Assembly: GCA_016169945.1 (NCBI GenBank)
Contig: JADLSH010000377.1
Coordinates: forward strand, 1,976,001 to 2,040,000
DNA: 64,000 nucleotides
From: Trachythela sp. YZ-2020
Lineage: Eukaryota > Cnidaria > Anthozoa > Malacalcyonacea > Clavulariidae
Direction of reading: 5' to 3'
The stretch's first letter is position 1; each line of letters starts with the position of its first letter. Under the pieces are notes generated by a model. The model was not told the origin of the DNA and did no database searches. It saw nothing but the letters and a program-made list of their open reading frames with translations. Made by a program: the position numbers and the translations under genes. Below, piece by piece: positions 1-11,359 of this stretch.

Positions 1-2369
1 AATAAAGAAATTATCATAACTGGAGATCTCAATTGTAACATTCTTGAGCAGACTAAAAGTCTACCTACTTCTAAATTGCTTGATATAATTTATATCTTCC
101 AGCTGCAACAACATATACAATCTCCTACGAGAATTACTCGTACAACATCATCGCTAATTGATGTTATTCTCAGCATTTCTCACCCATTCTGGCGATGACA
201 AGACATTAGATGCAGGAGTCATACAGCTTGGTATTAGTGATCATAGTCTTGTTTATCTGTGCCGAAAGCTCAGCATCCCTAAGGCGCCACCAAAAATCGT
301 TTTTACTAGGCAATACAAAAATTACAACGTTAGCCAGTCTAACAGTGACTTAAACGTGATTTTTAATTTACCTATGGGTACGTCTATTTCAAACGATCCA
401 AATACGTTATGGAACGATTTCAAAACTAAATTCTTGAGCGTTGCAGATAAACATGCACCAGTCAGACAGCGCCGCGTAAAAAGTGAATGTAAGCCCTGGT
501 TAACAAACCTGATAAAGCAGATGAGCTATCATAGAGAGTATCTTAAAAGGCAATCGATCAAACTAGGATCTACAATTTATGATAAGGCCTATAAGAAGTG
601 TAAGACAAATTAAATAGTCTCATAAAAAAGACTAAAGAAGAATATTTTAAAACAAAGTTAAGTAATGCCAAAAATAGCAAAGAAAGTTGGCAAGCTATTA
701 ACGAATTGTTAAATAAAAGGACTAAAACTACACAGATTAAACAATTGAATATCAATGATCGAGTTATAACTGACGATGATAAAATTGCAGACAGTTTCAA
801 TGAATACTTTTCAACAATTGGTTGCGCATTGTCTGATAAAATTATAGGTAATGATATTGATCCAATGAGCTTCGTGACTCCTGTTTATGATAATTCATTT
901 AACTTTACAAGCATTACAATTCAAGAAACAATAGATGCACTAAATCATATTAAATCTAAAAAATCTACAGGGCTTGACGGAATCAGTATAAGACTACTAA
1001 AAGATGCAACCAATATCATTGCTGAGCCATTGGTTAACATCTTCAATGCATCTCTTCAAAGGACGATTGGAAGCTAGCGAAAGTGACTCCAGTCTTTAAG
1101 GAAGGAAATAAGGCTGACTGCGGAAATTACAGGCCAATATCTGCAATTTCTGTCGTGGCTAAACTTTTTGAGAAACTGGTGTATCAACAGCTAAGATCAT
1201 TTATGACATTAAATAACATTCTTGTGGAGCAACTACGCTTCTTAGCTCCACGAACGAATGGCTGTATAATATGGACAAAGGTTCACTTAGCGGAGTTTAA
1301 ATTCTGGACCTTAAAAAAGCTTTCGATACTGTCGATCACCACATCCTCTTATCGAAGCTTAAATTATACGGTATTAGAGGGACTAGCCTTAAATGGTTCG
1401 ATTCATACCTTAAAGACAGAAGTCAAATTTGCTCTGTGAATGGCGAGATGTCATCTGGTAGAGAAATAAGATGCGGCGTACCACAGGGCTCTAACCTTGG
1501 TCCTATTCTATTTCTATTGTACATTAATGATCTTCCCAATTGCTTAGCTAGAGTCAACTAAAGCAAATTTATTTGCCGATGACACAAATCTCTCCTGTGA
1601 AGGGATAAGTCCTCACGAAATTGAGGTCAAATTTAAAAGAGACATTGAGAATGTTCACAGGTGGCTAACAGCTAATAAACTCTCCTTAAACATGAAAAGA
1701 CATCGCCTAAATTCAATTGAAAATAGCCCAGTACTAACATTAGGGGGGAACAATATCAAACGCGTTTCTGAAAAAAAGTCTCTTGGCATGATTCTAGATG
1801 AGCAACTGAAGTGGGACAAACACAATGATGCACAATGGAAAGTAATTTCAAATAAGATCGCTCTTTTGAAAAGGGCAAGATCATTTGTCCCTAGAGAAAC
1901 TTTAGTAAAAATGTACAATGCCTTAATGTGGCCACACTTCAATTATTGTTCAACAATCTGGAACGATGGGTCTTGCTCGATAATTAATAAATTATTTAAA
2001 TTACAAAAGAGAGCTTCGCGTGTGATAACTGGGGACACGTACGATATTCGTTCCACACAAATACTAAATAATCTTAATTGGCTTCCAATTGAGGAGCTTT
2101 TAAAAAAAAGAGAAGTAATAATGACATTCAAAGCGTTAACTGGTCGATTGCCTCAATATCTTGCAGAATTGTTTGCAAAATGTCAAAATGACAGTTACAA
2201 TTTAAGAAGTAATCAAACTAAATTAGCGCTCCCCAAACCTAAGACAAATTTCCCTAAAAGGAGCTTCTCGTATAGAGCTACGAAATCGTGGAACGAGCTT
2301 CCAAGTGAAACCATCGAAAATTACAATAAGCTATCAATCTTGTCGATTAAACGGCGAGTATATAATTAG
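1..2369 (+). pseudogene. LINE ORF2 remnant: endonuclease and reverse transcriptase
   Basis: Several frames together cover one long polyprotein. The endonuclease C-terminus has GDLNCN and later SDHSLV. The linker is followed by RT motifs: STGLDGIS near 970, NYRPIS near 1125, a LGPILFLLYINDL segment near 1498 and the catalytic FADDTN near 1572. The last open piece (1692-2369) is the thumb and C-terminal region, with the usual YNLRSNQ and SWNELP segments. Each transition changes frame and there are internal stops, so no full protein can be made. The related LINE at 29926-32196 has the same order but differs clearly in sequence. Confidence 0.85.
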
Positions 2370-2550
2370 GTATAAAGTTGTTGTTAATAATACTGATACT
2401 TTTGTAAATAGTCTTTACTTATTTGTCTATATATATTTTGTATTTCATAGTTTAGTATATACACGGCCCTTTGAAAACCAGCACAGTAAATACTTATCCA
2501 CTGAATAGGCTACCGTGTGTAAATATTTTTTAATTAAAGATTAAAGACTA
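1..2550 (+). mobile_element. APE-type LINE (CR1/L2-like), left end cut by window
   Basis: This is a non-LTR retrotransposon remnant. The window opens inside the endonuclease domain (GDLNCN motif near position 30, SLIDVILS near 155). The reverse transcriptase follows, and a short 3' tail ends near 2550 in AT-rich sequence containing the repeated word attaaaga. The 5' part lies outside the window. Order and motifs match LINEs that encode endonuclease plus RT in one ORF. The copy is decayed, with frame changes near 175, 610, 1075 and 1440-1690. The clade name is inferred from general RT style and not proven. Confidence 0.85.
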
Positions 2551-2561
2551 AAAAGCTCTAA

Positions 2562-2720
2562 CTAAAATGCAGGAAATCAAGCCACAGAGAATCAAGAATT
2601 CAAACATTTTCTGGGGGAGGACCCCCAGAGCCCCTAGGTCCCTTTACATTAATGGTCCCCACACTGAAGAATTCTTAAGGCCCTGTTATTCCATGCATGC
2701 CTGCTTTATTTGCTCATGTT
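2562..2720. repeat. Dispersed repeat, copy 1
   Basis: About 140-160 bp recur in diverged form at 25028-25166. Shared words include ggaaatcaagccac and tttctgggggag, followed in both copies by C-rich runs and then by ttcttaa..aggccctg. No ORF is recognisable. It is probably an old interspersed repeat. Confidence 0.6.
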
Positions 2721-3189
2721 CCAAATTGCAATCAGAGCTTTCATAATGGAAAATTTATGCACAAAAATTTAGTGCCAAAATATTTCTGCAAAGCCAAAGC
2801 AGCCGAAAAAATATCGTGCCTGGGAAAAAAGTCCTCCCCCTCATCACTTTTCTAATATTCGCCCCTAAGTGCGCCATTGTTATTGCATTAATTTATCTTG
2901 GGTGCGTCGCTGCCATACTCTGCAGCCTGGTGCAGGGGAAATACAGATTTTAACACACTTGCCATCATGCTATCCAGGGGTTTTAACAGAGACACAAAGG
3001 CTGGGATAAAATGCCAAGGATTTAACTCTCATAGAGCCTTTGCTTTAATCTTACTGACACTTTGACAGCGCGTTTTTAATGCAAAATGACTGATCAGACG
3101 ACGATGGAAAGCTAGACCGCAGAAAGGTAGATCAAGTCTGTGCAAGTCGGGCAATTTAACAAATGCAAGGATCCCTGAAGAAACCAACC
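2721..3189. other. No gene seen
   Basis: Non-coding stretch with C-rich and A-rich patches near 2805-2870. Nothing recognisable on either strand. It may be upstream sequence of the LINE tail that follows. Confidence 0.4.
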
Positions 3190-3576
3190 AACCAGAACGT
3201 GGAACATTCTACCAAAATCAATAAGGAATTTAACTTTACTGTCTTCATTTAAACGTTATCTATTTAACTTCTAATGTTTATAACCCAGAATTGCCGCACA
3301 CCTGCAAGACTGTATGTATCAAATGTCATCAAGCTCGTCCTTTGGATTCACTCAGTAACACTCTGTGCTGCTAGTGCACTTTCTTATATTGTGAGGTTAT
3401 TCATTGACCTTTTTATATTTGTTCACTTTTTGTTGTGATGTACTATTTAGTGTTTAACTCTTTGTATATATGATATTTTTATATATTTTGTCACTATGGG
3501 GAACCCGTTATTGGAGCTTCGGCTCTATGGGTACGCCCTACCTGTATTGGGTGAAATAAATAAATAAATAAATAAA
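3190..3576 (+). mobile_element. 5'-truncated LINE, 3' end only
   Basis: Positions 3197-3274 encode the last residues of a LINE RT (TWNILPKSIRN followed by a FKRYLFNF-type ending and a stop). A 3' UTR follows and ends in a (TAAA)n tail at 3551-3576, preceded by the words cctgtattgggtgaaa. That tail type is common for CR1/L2-like elements. Only the final few hundred bases were inserted or survive. Confidence 0.8.
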
Positions 3577-4427
3577 CCAGGCTAATCATGAATTTTCTAT
3601 ACACACATCCCTTGAAGAATTCTTTGCGAAGACAAAGGCAAGCCCTGAAATGTGAAAACTCTGAAATTCCTTTGAAATACAGAAATAGTTTGATCCTTTT
3701 TATAGATAACCAATCCATCCATTTTGGGGCACATTTTCTTTACCTCTTGCATGGATGATCCAAGACAATACGGATCCAATGAATACACCAAATACCAAAA
3801 TCACGAGGTGAAATTGTCAAAATTCGGTGTGAAATCTCTTTCCGATTAACCAATTCCACGCATAGACTTGATAGTAACAAAAAATATTACTTTGAATGTT
3901 TTCAGGGGGTGACTGCCTCTCTTGACGGCACTTGCTAAGAACATGGCGGCTTTTTTCCCAAAAACGCCTTACGCATTTTTAATCAGCAGTCACACTTCTG
4001 TACGTCATTATTCTGTGATAGCGCTAAACGGGCTTCGTACAACGCGATTTCTCGAGCGTTTAAATATTATCCGGCGGATAGCGAGTTAAACGGTGGATAG
4101 CGACTTAAACGCTTTTCGTACAACCGGTAAGTAAACTTTTTGTACGCCGGACGTCAATTCAGGCGTACTACTGTAGTTCCAAATACACATTTTTAATAAC
4201 CTGTTAAATGAAAATTTGTGTAGTTTAATTTATTTGTGAGCAACTGTACGCTGTGTATGCCATATGTACGCCAAAAATTGTGACGTGTCCGGGATACATC
4301 GCTCACATTCCAGTCTGGACTCAGGGCCGGAGCGAGGGGGGTATTAGGGGGGGGGGGGTTCACCACCCCCCCACCTTTTTGAGAATTGATATAAAAATTA
4401 CTTATCCATTCGGAAAATTGTCGAGAA
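3577..4427. other. No gene seen
   Basis: No coding region can be supported. The stretch holds two similar phrases, cggatagcgagttaaacg and ggatagcgacttaaacg (4074-4112), and a G-rich run near 4333-4360. The short ORFs here have no recognisable content. Confidence 0.4.
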
Positions 4428-4694
4428 TGTTGCCTCCGAAACCAGTAGTCCTCGACAAGTCACAAATCAAAATAATAAAAGTTTAATAAAATTACATATA
4501 GCTATATCAATCACCGTGCTATCTCACATTCTCGCTCACTCTCTGTTATTGGCACACAATCCAACTATACCCAAGACTATTGACTAGTGATTGACACATT
4601 ACAAACATACACGTATACATTACCTAGCCCATATTACGTTACAATTTTTATACTAAACCCAATTAAATGTCACTTGATCTGTCAGTCTCCAACA
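4428..4694 (-). repeat. LTR (3' LTR in element orientation)
   Basis: About 267 bp, nearly identical to 9360-9611 over the core from gcctccgaaa to actaaaccca. On the plus strand it begins TGTTGCC and can be read to end in CCAACA, giving TG..CA borders. It carries about 20 bp (ttaaatgtcacttgatct region) missing from the other LTR. A handful of substitutions separate the two LTRs, so the insertion is not very recent. Confidence 0.8.
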
Positions 4695-4825
4695 CACTCC
4701 CCCATATAGCTCCACGCAGAGATATATGTGCATTTGAGACTGACTTCGTTACCTAAACAGAACTAAATTAAAGTTAATAATATGAAATGTTCTCATGCAA
4801 TATGTCTAAAGACTCATGCAAAATA

Positions 4826-5596
4826 TCACTGTTCGTTCCTATCATGTTCTGCAACCTCTCCAATACGTAATCTTTCCGCAGTTGGCGCATCTCTGGTGGC
4901 TTGTGGTTGGAAGACTGGGGCTGAAAGGTTGGGTTTCACGAACTTGCTTTGGTCGCACGTCAGATCGAGGGGATAAAGCTGCTGAATTGCTCTCTCTAAG
5001 ACTCCGTTGGCCATCTTGACTTTGGCTCCCCGTACAACACCGTAGTTTACTTTAATAAGTTCGGTGACGATCCCGAGTCGCCAAGCGTTTCTGTTCTTGC
5101 TCTCACCTTGAATGATCACCGCTGATCACTTCCTTGGAACTGATGCTTGCTTTCCAGCGCCGTTAACGTGGCGTTCACGAAGACTTCGCACGTATTCACG
5201 CGACCACCGTTTCCACATTGCTTGTTTACACTTCCTGAGGAACTTCGCTCGCTTCCGAAGGTCTTGGTTCTCCAAATGGTGGGCTTTCAGTTCTGGCACC
5301 TGCACTGGATTAACGTTTAACATGCAATTAGGCGTCAATACGGGCAGTTCGATATCATCTTCGAGATAGCTCAATGGCCGGTCATTGAGCGCAACTTCCA
5401 CATCAAGTACGACATCCTCCAACTCCTCGAACGTAAGCACACCCTTGCCAATGGATTTATAAAACGCTCTTTTAAACAAGCCAATAAGCCGTTCAAATTG
5501 GCCTCCCCACCATGGCGCTCGACTCAAGTTGAATCTCCACTGTACTGTCCGCTTCGACAGAAAATCATTTAACTGCTCATCAATTTTCGTACCCAC
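4826..5596 (-). pseudogene. BEL/Pao integrase, C-terminal part
   Basis: The frame at 5596-5126 contains the end of the integrase core with the APWWGGQFERL motif, which holds the catalytic glutamate. It continues with a LNDRPLSYL-type segment and the beginning of the BEL C-terminal domain. A second frame (5119-4826) continues with the typical tail (GVVRGAKVKMANG..ERAIQQLYPL). The zinc-binding N-terminus and the first two catalytic aspartates are absent: the upstream RT/RNaseH frame stops at about 5569, directly against this fragment. This indicates an internal deletion of several hundred bases. Enzymatic activity is not expected. Confidence 0.85.
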
Positions 5597-7157
5597 GCTC
5601 CGACTCTAAGAACTTTGTGTAGATCATGGCCCTGAAGTAGCTCGTCTAACTCGTCTCGAACTCTCGTCGTTGTAGTGGTTGCAACAAAAACACTTCTTAC
5701 GACCTTCGCTTCTGCGCTAGATTCAGGACTCTGTTCCAGGATGACATTTGGAGGCCACTTGCTAGGATCGCTTAACCAGAAAGGACCATTCCGCCAAAGC
5801 TCGTTTTCAGCACAGCTGCCACCTCGACTCCCTGGATCTGCCGGGTTGTCTTCCGTCCGTACATGATGCCATTGAACATGAACTTGCTCCTTAATCTTCG
5901 CGACACGATTGGAGACGAACTGGCGGTACTCCCCTTGGCCGTTGATCCAATAGAGTGCCACTGTCGAATCACTCCAACAATGGACTGAGGAAATTTTCAC
6001 TGAATCGATCGCACGCTCGACATTCGTCACTAGATTCGACGCCATATGAGCTGCTACAAGGTCAAGACGAGGAATGCTGAGGCTTTGCTTCGCCAGCCGA
6101 GATTTGGACCAAACTAAGCCTTGAAATTTGCTGTCACCTTGTCTCACAACCGCATAACCAACCGCTGAAACACCGTGTTTGCTCGCGTCACCGAATCCGT
6201 GAAGGGTTATTGCTGTTATGGGGTGATGAATGGGTGCCAGAGTGCGAGGTACCGTTAATTCTGTAGACATCACAACTTGCCACGCTTCCCAACGTCTCTT
6301 GATTTGTTCTGGGAACTCGCCGTCCCAAGGAATCTTGGCTTGGCACATTTCTCGGTAGATCTGTTTCGCGACTAAGGTTGATGGAGAAATGAACCCTAAC
6401 GGGTCAAAAACTTTCGCTCGTTGGGACAGGGCTTCGCGTTTGGTTTGCACTTCCTTTCGTTGAGGAATCTGGACACTTAGAGTATTTTCCGATTTGTCCC
6501 ACGGCAGTCCGAGAAGCTTCGTGTTCGTTTTGTTGGACCCTAGCTGTGATTTAGCATCGGTGATCTCTTCTTCTTCAGTAGACTTTTGTGGGTCTTCGTT
6601 CTCGAGGGTTGCGACATTTGACTGCCACTTGTGAAGCTTAAAAGTCCCGTCTTCTAAAACTTCGATTGCCTTAGATCGTTTCGTTGCAACCGTTTCTACC
6701 GTCTCTCCTCCTGCCATCAGGTCGTCGACGTACAACCCATCACGAATCTCTTTCACTACTTGTGGACATCTGCGCTCCCAATGGTTTAAAAGCTCGTTAA
6801 TTACTCCACCGAGGAGAAATGGTGAACACGCGTTAAACCGAATAAGGCTCGAGTGAAGCGATAGACAGACGTTTCGTCAGAACTTGGACTCTTCCAGAAG
6901 AACTTTAACGAATTTCGTTCTTCTCTCTTGATGCGAACTTGTAGAAACGCCTTTTGGATATCGCTGGTCAATAGAATAGGGTGGAATCATGCACGGACGA
7001 GGATATTCCACAGTTGATTCTGAAGCGGTGGGCCCGGGTGCAAACATTCATTCAAGGAGGGATGGTTGCTCGATTCTTTGGCGGAGGCATCGTAAACTAT
7101 GCGCAACTTCGTGGTTTCCGCCGTCTGTTTAATGACTCCTTTGTGCGGAAGGTAGAA
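5569..7157 (-). pseudogene. BEL/Pao reverse transcriptase and RNase H
   Basis: Minus-strand frames carry the RT palm, with the catalytic LYVDDLMAGG at the start of the open frame 6756-5569. The fingers and palm upstream (7157-6757) are visible but broken by stops and frame changes. Then come KVFDPLGFISP, the RNase H-like region with GFGDASKHGV, and WSDSTVALYWING, a known BEL/Pao signature. The frame ends about 60 residues after a DNPADPGSRG motif. It lies between the protease frame and the truncated integrase. Polymerase activity is unlikely because the N-terminal half of RT is disrupted. Confidence 0.88.
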
Positions 7158-9276
7158 TTATTTGCCGGTTACTTCGCTCGGGGCACGTTCTATAATTCCC
7201 TCCTCGAGTTGTTCTCGGATGACGTCATCGTACCGCTCGTAGTTCCCCTCACGAGTCAACTTCCGTACAAGAGATGTCAATCGCATTCGACTACTCGCTT
7301 TATTCGTTGGAAGGTTCGGATGATTTGCTTTCCATGGGAGGTTCGTCTCGTACCAACCTACAGGATTTCGTACCAGCTGTTCTTTGAAGTCGTTGTATAC
7401 CGCGTTCTGGTCATTTTCCATCGTATCAGCTAGGCCAAGCACATCCAAACGACATAGACCTTCGAAATCTGCTTGGGCCGTTTGGGTAAGGAGCATGGTA
7501 CTTCGATCAAAATCAATTCCGGGACTCATCAAAAACCAGCCAAGCTTCGTTTGCTCTGCCACAGGTTCGTGGTCGCCGCCAATAAGGGGTTTCGTACTGG
7601 TTTTTATTCGTGCATACTCGCCGCTACCTAGCACTAAATGGATTGGTAATTGATCTTTCGTATCACAATCATCAAGGACGACGTTTCGAAGGTGCTCGTG
7701 ATCACTAATTAACTGTTCATAATGTGGGTTATTTATTGCTAACAGTACCGGTTTTTCCACTTTCGCCAACCTCACATTCATTTTGTAACTTCCGTCTAAT
7801 GCACTCACTTCGACGTCATAAAATTCCATTCGCGTTGTTTTCGATCCGAGAAGCATGTCAACGCGTTGTACTTTTGTCTCACTCGGCTTTTCATCGATGC
7901 TTTTGGTCAATTTCGTTGAGGTATACGACCCCCTGGCGCCGGAATAAATTAATGCGCGACACATTACGTCGTTTACTTTAACTACAACTACAGGAAAAAC
8001 ACCGTCCCCAGTTACACCGTCTGTCATCAATTTGTTATCGTTTCCGGATCTTTGTTGTCGCTGCACGCAAATTGACGAGTGATGACGTTTGTTGCAGTGC
8101 TGACATGAGGCCTTGCTAGAACATTCGGCCGTCCGGTGCCTTCGTGTGGCGCAATTGAAACATAAACCCTTTGTTGCTAATATATTATTTCGTTCGCTGC
8201 GATCGACTACCTTATCGCACTGTGTCGCTTTGTGACCAATGTCCTCGCAATACACACAGCCGTGCAATTTCCTATCTTCCCCGCGCGCATGAAATAGTTT
8301 TCCACGATTAGTGTCATCGCGTTCTTTGTCGGTCGAAACAACTGGGTTCCGTTTTACCCATTGATGCAAGGCTTCGCACAATTTAAGAAAATCCCAAGAT
8401 TCCCAATCTGGGTCACTACGGACCAAATCTCCCCTTATCCCAGGCAATTTCTCGAGGGTCATAGCAACATTTCCCTGTACGTAATCTAGCTTTTTCATTG
8501 TTTCAAGGGCTTGAACACAATACGATAACTTTTCGCTAAACTCGGCGATCTTACGTGGGTTTGCAGTTGATGAATGGGGTAACTCTAAGATTTATTTTAC
8601 GTTGCCATTGACAATTTCCGACTCCTTCCCATATTTATCTTGCAAAATTGATTTGGCACGATTATAACCTTCGGCTGTGAAAGGTAGAGCTTCGTACACA
8701 GTTTGATCTTTGTACACAGTAACTCGCGTAAATATGTAAATTTGGAGATAGGAGCGATCGAACTCTTATCAATGGCTTCCGTAAACTGTCCCCAGAATCT
8801 CGACCAATCTTTGAATGTACCGTCAAACTTGGAAATCACTAATTTGGGTAGTTTTGCCGTTTTAAAACTAGCACATTCCTGAACTTCCGGTTCAGACTTA
8901 CTCAGTTCAAGTTCGGCCTTCATTTTCATGCGTTTTTCATGCAGTTTTAATTCAGCATTAAAGTGCTCCTCTTGCGCTACGAGATGTTCAGAACTTTCCT
9001 TTTCGGAAAGCCAACTTACTAAACGATTTATTTCATCGTCGCCTGTTCGATTTTAGCTTCGACCTCATTGTTCCAATCATTAATTTTATCTGCATCTTCG
9101 TCCGCTTCGATTTTAGCTGCTTCGGCAGCACGTTTGTACTCATTTGCTTCTCGAACAGTCTCGCGTAGCGCACTGAGATGCCGTTTAATAGATTCACGCT
9201 TACCTGAATCCAAGATATTTCCCGTTCGTTCAACTCCGAGCTTCAGCTGCTTCAACTTTATCTCTAGTTTCTCCAT
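7158..9276 (-). pseudogene. BEL/Pao gag and aspartic protease
   Basis: The gag starts at 9276 with a charged coiled-coil-like N-terminus, then a DUF1759-type segment (ISKFDGTFKDWSRFW, 8929-8597), with frame changes near 9030 and 8600-8500. The long frame 8498-7158 (446 residues) has three zinc knuckles (CVYCEDIGHKATQC, CFNCATRRHRTAEC, CQHCNKRHHSSIC). It continues into a DUF1758-like retropepsin and the N-terminal edge of RT (NPVGWYETNLPWK). The expected protease motif D-S-G-A reads Y-S-G-A (CRALIYSGARGS, near 7947), so the catalytic aspartate is lost by a single base change. The protease should be inactive. Confidence 0.86.
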
Positions 9277-9359
9277 GTCGCGTTTGTTGTTATTGCTGAT
9301 CCGTATTTAAATAACTGGCGTTTCAGTTATCCCGTCTAGGAGGTGCCACGTTTAGAGAA

Positions 9360-9611
9360 TGTTTGCCTCCGAAAACTGTAGTCCTCGACAAGTCACAAAT
9401 CAAAATAATAAAAGTTTAATAAAATTACATATAGCTATATAAATCACCGTGCTATCTCACATTCTCGCTCACTCTCTGTTATTGTCACACTATCCAACTA
9501 TACCCAAGACTATTGACTAGTGATTGACACATTACAAACACACACGTATACATTACCTCGCCCATATTACGTTACAATTTTTATACTAAACCCAACAAAG
9601 TCTCCAAAACA
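9360..9611 (-). repeat. LTR (5' LTR in element orientation)
   Basis: About 252 bp matching 4428-4694. It begins TGTTTGCC on the plus strand and lacks the roughly 20-bp ttaaatgtcacttg block near its other end. The last bases (tccaaaacaag) are also shared with the dispersed repeat at 23090-23219, so the outer edge may lie up to 10 bp inward. Confidence 0.75.
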
Positions 9612-9730
9612 AGATAAATGAAAATTATTTAGAGGACAAATTAACAAGGGGAAAAACAGTCGAAAGACCGAAAAAGGAGCGTTTTAAACAGGCAAGTGTC
9701 TATTTTGCATGCTTGCTTTGCCGATTTTTG
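9605..9730. repeat. Dispersed repeat, inverted copy at 23090-23219
   Basis: Words such as caagataaatgaaaatta, gacaaattaacaaggg and gcatgcttgctttgccgat recur in reverse complement at 23090-23219. It flanks the LTR element here and the large palindrome there. No coding content. Confidence 0.7.
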
Positions 9731-10298
9731 CGTCTACTTTGCTAGGCAACGTAACGCTATGTTATCGATAAATTCGGGCTATGTGGCGGAATAACTTTTT
9801 GATGACGTTTTTTGACGTCACAGAGCTTGGCCGGTCATGTGATCTAGATTTTGGTGGCGTGATATCTAGTAGCGTGTCTAAATAAATATATCTTCGATAA
9901 TTTTCTGTGGTTCAGCTTTCTATATTTCAATATAAAAAGCTCTAATAAATCGCAAAGTTCTATCACTCGTTGTTATTTGATTCCAAGGTAAGTTAAAAAC
10001 TGCGAACTATTTTTAATTAAGCTATATTTGTTGAAAGATGTGATATTTTTGGTTCGATGTTTGTTTGTTTCATAGTCATGAGTCATGACTAATAAATATT
10101 TAAAATAGTTAGCTGCTATATATGTTGCGTTTCTTGTTCTTGTAGCGTGGTCTTCGATAATTTTATGTGCATGGTTCAGCTATTTCAATATTTAAGCTCA
10201 CTACACATTTCTATTTGTTTTTAGATAGATTTGGATAGTCTTGGTCTATCAGACAATATTCATTGTGTCATTTGTGTGTATTAAAGGGTATTAAACAC
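9731..10298. other. Leader-like non-coding region
   Basis: No ORF. A block of about 50 bp is partly duplicated: cttcgataattttctgtggttcagc near 9892 and cttcgataattttatgtgcatggttcagc near 10152. A good splice-donor sequence, ccaaggtaagtt, lies at 9983-9994. It could be the 5' leader of the 2A-like ORF at 10528, but no promoter is certain. Confidence 0.35.
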
Positions 10299-10374
10299 AA
10301 CTCAAAATACTCAAACTCAAAATACTCAATCAAACTCAAAATACTCAATCAAACTCAAAATACTCAATCAAACT
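10299..10374. repeat. Tandem repeat, 19-bp unit
   Basis: About four copies of actcaaaatactcaatcaa in a row. The first is shortened and the last decays into an A-rich run. A simple minisatellite with no evident function. Confidence 0.85.
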
Positions 10375-10527
10375 AAAAAAATCCAATAAACTTGGAGCTG
10401 ATACAACTCAAAAATACAAAGCAATTAATTAAAGAAACAAAGCCTAATTAATACCCTACTTGGCTATTGGTATAACTACAAAATAACTACTTGCCAAACT
10501 ATAACTAATAAGATTTACCATGGTAAC

Positions 10528-10782
10528 ATGAGAGTAACGATTGAGCAATACAGAGCTCGAATTGGTGTCCACAGTAGTTATGTGAAAGCTAAAGGTGTAA
10601 ACTTGGATTCTGAAGATATTTTGTGGAATACAACACCAATAGTAGTTTTATTAGCACAAAGTGTTTATTTAATTGGCTATATTGTTTATGTTGCATTATT
10701 ATTAATGATGGCAAACGATGATGAAGAAAATCCAGGCCCTACTCTGTATGAGATAATTGACCCAACTAAAACTGTTCTATGA
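10528..10782 (+). CDS. Short ORF with C-terminal 2A-like peptide motif
   Basis: 84 residues beginning MRVTIEQYRARIG, then a hydrophobic stretch (about residues 37-60) and the sequence NDDEENPGPT, followed by 12 more residues and a stop. 2A and 2A-like peptides end in D-V/I-E-x-N-P-G-P and make the ribosome skip the Gly-Pro bond. Here the V/I position is D, which may weaken activity. N-terminal leaders of this kind, a hydrophobic segment before a 2A motif, are known from non-LTR retrotransposons and some immune-type proteins of marine invertebrates. The expected downstream domain is missing because the frame stops 13 residues after the motif. It is probably a broken leader of a retroelement, and a small spliced gene cannot be excluded. 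Confidence 0.55.
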   Translation: MRVTIEQYRARIGVHSSYVKAKGVNLDSEDILWNTTPIVVLLAQSVYLIGYIVYVALLLMMANDDEENPGPTLYEIIDPTKTVL

Positions 10783-10886
10783 TCTCTCATCTATATTAGA
10801 CTATTAGTATGAATACAATATACTGCCGGTCCAATATACAAGTATGATTCACAGATTTAATGGTAAATATGAAACGTATTCAATCT

Positions 10887-11141
10887 ACAATCCTTTTCAA
10901 ATGTGTTGGGACAGATGCCCCAAATACCTATTATATTGACAAACGCCGATCCCCCAGCCCCCTATTCAATGTTGTGTCCAAAATATTATCATATTTGACG
11001 GGGTATGGTCTTACAATCGGGAAACCAACATTGATTGGGGAGGTGGGGGGGGGGGGAGGGAGATCAATGTGTATTACAAGTGTACAGATTGACCTATGCT
11101 CTAAAACTGCAGGTGTCCCAACTACTTTTGAAAGTGATTGT
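10887..11141. repeat. Dispersed 250-bp repeat, copy 1
   Basis: Nearly identical to 17639-17884 in the same orientation, from caatccttttcaaatgtg to cttttgaaagtgat. It contains a G-rich run of variable length. The short ORFs through it are not supported as genes. The P-type transposon lies just to its right. Confidence 0.85.
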
Positions 11142-11351
11142 CTGAAAGGCGTCTATAACGTACTTCAGTCAAAGAGTATTTTTCAAAGTTATTTTCATGA
11201 AATTCAAATAGCATTTAGCGTAACATATTTAGCGAATTGCATTGGCATATAATATCTCGTTTCCTATGCGTTCTTTGGTCAATATATTTGAAATATAACG
11301 CGATAGAATAGTATATTATACAATATGGAGTTATAAAATGCGATGTATTGG
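11142..11351. other. Left flank of the P-type transposon
   Basis: AT-rich non-coding sequence ending in the target duplication GAGGGGAG at 11352-11359. No gene seen. Confidence 0.5.
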
Positions 11352-11359
11352 GAGGGGAG

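Larger units (their letters stand above)
4428..9611 (-). mobile_element. BEL/Pao LTR retrotransposon, decayed
   Basis: Two direct repeats of about 250-267 bp flank a minus-strand gag-protease-RT-RNaseH-integrase order, the BEL/Pao arrangement with integrase last. A minus-strand purine run (plus strand cactcccccatatag near 4694-4709) next to the left LTR fits a polypurine tract. On the minus strand the word tggcacctcc lies close to the inner edge of the right LTR and may be the primer binding site, but no tRNA match is proven. The outer LTR edges are uncertain by about 10 bp, and no clean target duplication was found. The right flank (from about 9602) is a separate dispersed repeat. Confidence 0.88.

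Noticed and set aside
6981..7981. Plus-strand ORFs
   Set aside because: They are antisense to the recognisable minus-strand BEL/Pao gag, protease and RT.
10299..10374. Possible CRISPR-like array
   Set aside because: A head-to-tail 19-bp tandem repeat without spacers in a eukaryotic context.
10860..11252. 130-residue ORF
   Set aside because: It crosses the 250-bp dispersed repeat that recurs at 17639, and the similar ORF there follows from the repeat. The G-run length varies and would shift the frame.
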